The notes under the pieces are model-generated. The model was not told where the DNA came from and made no database searches. It saw only the letters and a program-made list of their open reading frames with translations. Positions 28,218 to 31,112 of a stretch of 31,112 nucleotides of DNA are shown here, one piece after another (the stretch's first letter is position 1; each line of letters starts with the position of its first letter). The translations under genes and the position numbers were made by a program. This stretch comes from Chara braunii (Eukaryota > Streptophyta > Charophyceae > Charales > Characeae), in assembly GCA_003427395.1 (NCBI GenBank), contig BFEA01000095.1, positions 463,704 through 494,815 of the forward strand, read 5' to 3'.

Positions 28218-31036
28218 CTTGTTTCCAGCACCCGGCCCCTGTTTTCATGAAAGAGTACCAACCGGTTCTTCTGGTCAGGTCAACCCTTGCCCTAGATGAG
28301 AATTATTTCAGACCCCTCATCAAGGTCTTCCTATTTTACCTCCCCATTCCTAAGTACCTCTTTCCCATAATTCCCTCGGCCGACCATCCATTTTCCCACA
28401 TTCTTTCTCTTGGTTTCATTCCAATTGACCTCTATCCTCCTTCCTTCCGATCATCTCTCACTCGTGTGGACTTAGATTGGGGAAGGGAGATAGACTTAGA
28501 AGAATGTCCGTCCAACAATCAAGCTCAATCAACCTTTACGTGGGAGGATACATAAAAAAAATCAGGCAATCTTACATACGGGCCGGTCATCTCCTCACCG
28601 GCCATCCCAATATGGTCTCTCCGCTGGTACTATCGGTAGGGTTTTATCTCATACCTCAAGCGCAGCTCAACCGTCGCGAGCGCGGTACCCAGGTCTCGGC
28701 AAGACATTTGCCCTTTCCTCCTTACCCAGAATACCCCATCCCGTCTTGCCGCTTTGCACATCCATACCGACACCGAGGGTTACCTCGAGTGCTTAAATAC
28801 AGGGACAAAGTCAGTCGTCCGGGCATTCACTTCCATCGGTCCAACAAGAATCATCCTTTCCCGAAACCATGCTACGAGAAGCTACTAATTGTCTCCGAGG
28901 CTCCGTCTTTGTCCGCATGCAGCGGTACTCCCTTCGCCAGCCAACAGGCTAAGCCTCGCCTGAGGAGATTTCACACCCCGTCCGGCAGATCATCGAGCCG
29001 AAGCCGGTCACCGCTCGAACGAGAATGCTACTAATCAACCGACGCGACAAACTCTCATCCGACAGCTCGGTGATCTGACCTCCTCATACGAACACACAAC
29101 AGCCTACAAAAGAGAACGACGTTTGGCAACCCGCACTGGCCGGTGCAGACCAATCCTTTCCTTCCGAAAGGCAGGATGCTCGAATCCCATCGTGCAAACA
29201 CAAGTCCCAAGCGGGACACATATAGTACAAGTGTCTTTCCCTTGGTGCACCTAGCGCTTCCTACCCATAACTCACAAATTTCCTCTCGGGACAATGAGTG
29301 TCACTCCCCCTACTTTCATACATAGTGGTTGGTTCCTTCTCGTGAGAATCTTCAGGGGTGAGTTAGTTTTCCTTGGAGTCTAGCAACTCCCTTCATTTCT
29401 CTTTCTCTTCATTTGTCTGTCCTTTCATAGGGCGGGATTGTTCCTTCTTGATGACCCGTTGTGTTCATATTGGTTCCTTCAAGCATTTTTAAAAAAAGTG
29501 CAAAGTGCATGAGCCCACTGGGCTCAAAGAAGAAGATAGAAAGGCACCCGTTCGGTCGGATCACTCCGCAGCGGGATTTTCATTGGAGCCCGGCCTAAGC
29601 CAAGTACCAACCGCCTGCCAGGTAACCGGAACCCTTCTTTCATACGAAGAGGAAGGGTCGACCTGCAACTTGCCCAAGGCTTCCTCGGACTGGCGAACAC
29701 CTGCACCGGATGAAGGAGGGCTAGAACCATTCCACAAGGAAATGGTTGATCAAGTGCATAGCATGCATGTTATACCTCAAAGCCTGGCCATGCCATGCGC
29801 CCAACCACTCTCAAATCTGATTTCTCACAAGGGGAAAAGCGAACAGAAGTTCATGTTCCTTATCTTGGGTTGTGTACACGTTCATGCGTCGGGCGTCCCC
29901 GTCGGAATCGCAAGGTCAGTTTAACCCCATGCCCGTCACCTCCACTATTTTTGTAGGGCCAAACCCCGGTAGACTCTCGAGCCTTAGTGGAACCCACTGC
30001 GGGTCCCATTTAGCTCGGCCCGCCCATGCTCATGCTAAGGGCGCGGGCTGTTCGTCTCGAGGTCACCCCCACCTAGTGCTTTGAGATGGATGGGGGTGGG
30101 CCATCGCGTGAGAGAGCTTTGACATTGGGGATATAGCTCAGCCCTCATGTCGGGTGGTAGTCTCGCTGATCGTCCCGCAACGCTGATTTTTTTGATTCTT
30201 TATTGTGTTCTCATGCAATTGCTCCTTCCAATACACAGGCAGTCCAGGGATTCGTTGAGTGTTTCTCTTCTCTTGTGCGTAGGCTAAGCGTCATCCTTAG
30301 GCCACGCACCATTTTCCCAAGTATTATGGCTATATGGCGTCATCGGGGTGCGGCGGGGCCGCCCTCTCCCTCGCCTCTACGCATTCATCGGGTCTGTCTT
30401 TCTTATTGAAGTAGGCCCCTTAGTCTTCTCGGAGTCCTCATATGCATGCACACACAACATCGCATTTTCCTTGGTACGATTGCACTCTCGTTTACACTCA
30501 AAGTCTTCAAGCGCAAAAGTCATTTCCATGGGTTGGCTCTATGTCACGGGTCCCGTAGCCCCTTTGTCCCCCTTCCCTTTTCCTCTTCGTGCCCAATTTC
30601 TCTCGCCCCTATCCCGCTCAAGGCCTTTTTAGCCATCACTCACCTGCACAATCCCACACAAGCAAAGAGATCCATACAATCCCCCGTTGGGGGTCAACAC
30701 ATAGCCCTTCCCACATGCCTATCTTTTCAAATTCTTTGCCTGATCTTTGTTCCCTCTTGTTGCTCAATCAGCCCATTCTCTTCTCATAGTCATGCAGTCG
30801 GGGAAATGGTTGAGTCAAACTGACCTCTCTTTCAACTTATGTTCTTTTTCGGATTCCGCCTTTCTCCCACTTTTTCAAACGTCCTTTCTCTTTTGCCTCC
30901 TTGTGGCACAAGGGACCGGCTATCCTCCCCTTGCCCTCTTTCTCCACCAAGTGAAGTCTGATTTCGTTTACCGTCCGTACCCTCGCAATGTTTCCAAGTG
31001 AGGGGAGAAGGGTTAGTCATATGTCAATAAGGGAGC

Positions 31037-31042
<6 letters not shown>
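28218..31042. other. gene-poor region, no supported gene
   Basis: Many short frames occur on both strands without recognisable domains. The most balanced in composition is a plus-strand frame at 29505-29924 (139 codons, polar, mostly soluble), which I do not recognise and do not call as a gene. A short stretch at 30128-30142 equals the first 15 bases of plastid-type tRNA-Ala genes, but no tRNA fold follows. The segment from about 30.4 kb is again pyrimidine-rich. Confidence 0.5.

Positions 31043-31043
<1 letters not shown>

Positions 31044-31112
<69 letters not shown>
31044..31112 (+). repeat. GA/TC microsatellite at the window end
   Basis: This is an uninterrupted (AG)n run of about 34 units reaching the last base. 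It is introduced by gggagcgagagaa, so it grew from a purine-rich seed. The true length is unknown because the window ends inside it. Confidence 0.97.

Noticed and set aside
28477-29034. 185-codon plus-strand ORF
   Set aside because: Low-complexity basic translation without domain, in a region with no other coding signal.
29505-29924. 139-codon plus-strand ORF with balanced composition, considered as an organelle-derived insert
   Set aside because: No organellar gene could be recognised and no second line of evidence was found.
30128-30193. Possible tRNA gene: starts ggggatatagctcag, as in plastid-type tRNA-Ala, and ends near a T7 run
   Set aside because: The D-arm is disrupted by an insert-like stretch, no T-loop (GGTTCGA) or closing acceptor strand is present, and no cloverleaf can be drawn. 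At most it is a tRNA fragment or chance.

Overview
The window looks like nuclear DNA of a streptophyte green alga, most likely a charophyte such as Chara. This is inferred from recalled resemblance of the gag and pol proteins to Chara retroelements, and from intron-like interruptions, minisatellites, abundant decayed transposons and a scaffold gap. No database search was possible, so the assignment is tentative. There is no bacterial gene organisation, and I see no rRNA gene, convincing tRNA gene or CRISPR array.

Layout. 1-2.2 kb is gene-free and holds two large foldback structures, at 840-1085 and 1745-2011. 2.25-5.3 kb is a tandem satellite with a 379-bp period, followed to about 6.6 kb by degenerate related sequence and long G runs. 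6.8-9.4 kb carries the best preserved plus-strand coding sequence: a serine-rich 195-codon ORF, then a DUF7869-like, transposase-like protein of about 600 codons, with two in-frame stops between them. From 9.4 kb onward the plus strand is strongly pyrimidine-rich. 9.4-13.3 kb is non-coding, with a recurrent GCAGTCCG/CGGACTGC palindrome, a diverged 1.5-kb duplication, a 26-bp tandem repeat and a 155-base N gap. 13.3-16.8 kb holds two retroelement 3'-end signatures, a decayed minus-strand C5 DNA methyltransferase fragment and several minisatellites.

17.3-24.2 kb is a minus-strand Ty3/gypsy-type retroelement: gag with a CCHC knuckle, aspartic protease, reverse transcriptase/RNase H and a remnant of the integrase C-terminus, with an acidic ORF of unknown function beyond it. 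It is dead: there are premature stops in gag, a lost zinc-knuckle cysteine, a frameshift before protease and a deleted integrase core. I could not identify LTRs for it.

24.5-28.2 kb contains the most unusual feature: four head-to-tail, mutually homologous copies of an unrecognised protein of about 250-270 codons, all on the minus strand and all broken by stops or a frameshift. Several stops fall on conserved tryptophan codons. The rest of the window is gene-poor and ends in a GA microsatellite.

No working pathway is encoded. The window reads as a graveyard of mobile elements, satellites and a decayed multigene family.
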